From: Opitutaceae bacterium UBA4094
GTDB lineage: Bacteria; Verrucomicrobiota; Verrucomicrobiia; Opitutales; Opitutaceae
DNA: 25,589 bases
Direction of reading: 5' to 3'
NCBI GenBank assembly: GCA_002382525.1
Contig: DFYA01000253.1
Location: 9,442-35,030 of the forward strand
Under the pieces are notes generated by a model. That model was not told the origin of the DNA. It was given only the letters and a program-made list of their open reading frames with translations, and did not search any database. The translations under genes and the position numbers were made by a program. Each line of letters begins with the position of its first letter. Within the stretch, counting starts at the first letter, position 1. Shown here one piece after another: positions 25,099-25,589 of the stretch.

Positions 25099-25589
25099 AT
25101 GGCCGACGTCACCAAGCCCACTTTCCTCGTCGATGCAGCATCCGACCCTGTCGCGATCCGCATCGAAGGACGGGCCTCGTTCCAGAACAGCGCGTGTCTG
25201 AACGATTTTTTCAACGATCTCATCGCCCGCGGAAGCAAGCGGTTCGTAATGGATTTCCAGAACTGCACCAGCATGGACAGCACCTTTCTCGGGGTGCTGG
25301 CCGGCGTGGCCTTGCAGCTGCGTAAATTAACGCCTCCCGGCAGCCTCGTGCTCTGCCGGATGGCGCCGCGCAACCTCGAACTCGTGCGCAACCTCGGCCT
25401 TCACCGCCTCCTCACCGTGGACACGGAAACCGTCGATTTAAACCTCACCAGTCAGGCCGCGCTCCCGTGCACGGGCGACCGGGGTGAGCTTGAGAGCGCA
25501 CGCTTGGTGTTGGCCGCCCACGAGAATCTCGTGACTGCGGACGAAAACAACCGCGCCAAGTTTCAGGACGTGCTTACGTTTTTGAAGAC
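25099..25589 (+). CDS. STAS-domain anti-sigma factor antagonist-like protein (3' end cut)
   Basis: The visible 163 codons open with MADVTKPTFLV and contain a STAS fold. The segment FQNCTSMDSTFLGVLAGVA (about 53-71) has the Asp-Ser pair of the SpoIIAA/RsbV phosphorylation site, followed by the helix of the fold. SLVLCRMAPRNLELVRNLGL is the next conserved block (about 84-103). Such proteins, when dephosphorylated, bind an anti-sigma kinase and free a sigma factor. After about residue 115 the sequence extends past a normal STAS domain (AHENLVTADENNRAKFQDV), so the protein is longer than SpoIIAA. The window ends inside the gene, so the partner genes (kinase or PP2C phosphatase) are not visible. 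Confidence 0.85.
   Translation, partial: MADVTKPTFLVDAASDPVAIRIEGRASFQNSACLNDFFNDLIARGSKRFVMDFQNCTSMDSTFLGVLAGVALQLRKLTPPGSLVLCRMAPRNLELVRNLGLHRLLTVDTETVDLNLTSQAALPCTGDRGELESARLVLAAHENLVTADENNRAKFQDVLTFLK

Noticed and set aside
1..25589. CRISPR arrays, tRNA/rRNA genes, insertion sequences, defence genes
   Set aside because: I saw no regularly spaced long repeats, no tRNA-like cloverleaf, and no transposase, integrase or nuclease motifs in any convincing frame.

Overview
The window is GC-rich, densely coded bacterial chromosome of housekeeping type. It probably comes from the Verrucomicrobiota, most likely an Opitutus-like lineage. The main reason is a 51-residue basic gene (11303-11458, minus strand) that matches what I recall of the signature protein of the PVC superphylum. 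Supporting signs are the mcsA-mcsB-clpC group in an otherwise Gram-negative-looking gene set (ExbB/ExbD, SmpB, GluQ), a DUF5069 gene, and an almost complete lack of Shine-Dalgarno sequences. I saw no phage, insertion sequence, CRISPR array, rRNA or tRNA.

Layout. 1-4026: the end of mcsA, then mcsB and clpC, closed by a strong terminator; this is the phospho-arginine protein quality control operon. 4137-5939: an exported transglutaminase-like protein with a C-terminal TPR-like part. 5961-9170: a LysR regulator divergent from leuC-leuD (leucine biosynthesis), with a palindrome between leuC and leuD and a terminator after leuD. 9215-10193: an ExbB/ExbD energiser pair, followed by a REP-like palindrome. 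10292-11806 (minus): cutA, then the PVC signature gene, a terminator, and a DUF368 membrane protein. 11923-13606: rpoZ, smpB and thrB. 13592-14858: a single-domain response regulator (minus), trmL, and a 50-residue membrane peptide with its own terminator. 14948-16108 (minus): a host-attachment/baeRF-like protein and a DUF5069 protein. 16409-19944: trpA, a type II NADH dehydrogenase, a response regulator-diguanylate cyclase, and a MazG-like pyrophosphohydrolase. 19941-20786 (minus): gluQ. 20864-25589: a LOG-family hydrolase, a peroxiredoxin, aconitase, and the start of a STAS-domain protein cut by the window edge.

How the genes work together. McsA/McsB mark damaged proteins with phospho-arginine, and ClpC unfolds them for ClpP, which is not in the window. 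LeuC and LeuD form isopropylmalate isomerase. Aconitase and NDH-2 belong to central carbon and respiratory metabolism. SmpB, RpoZ, TrmL, GluQ and the PVC signature protein belong to transcription and translation. The biosynthetic genes (leuCD, thrB, trpA) stand apart from the rest of their pathways.

I found no obviously new multi-gene system. The most notable non-gene signals are a repeated CC-ATG start context without Shine-Dalgarno sites, several unrelated intergenic palindromes, and a triple TTAGCG repeat with exact 10-bp spacing.
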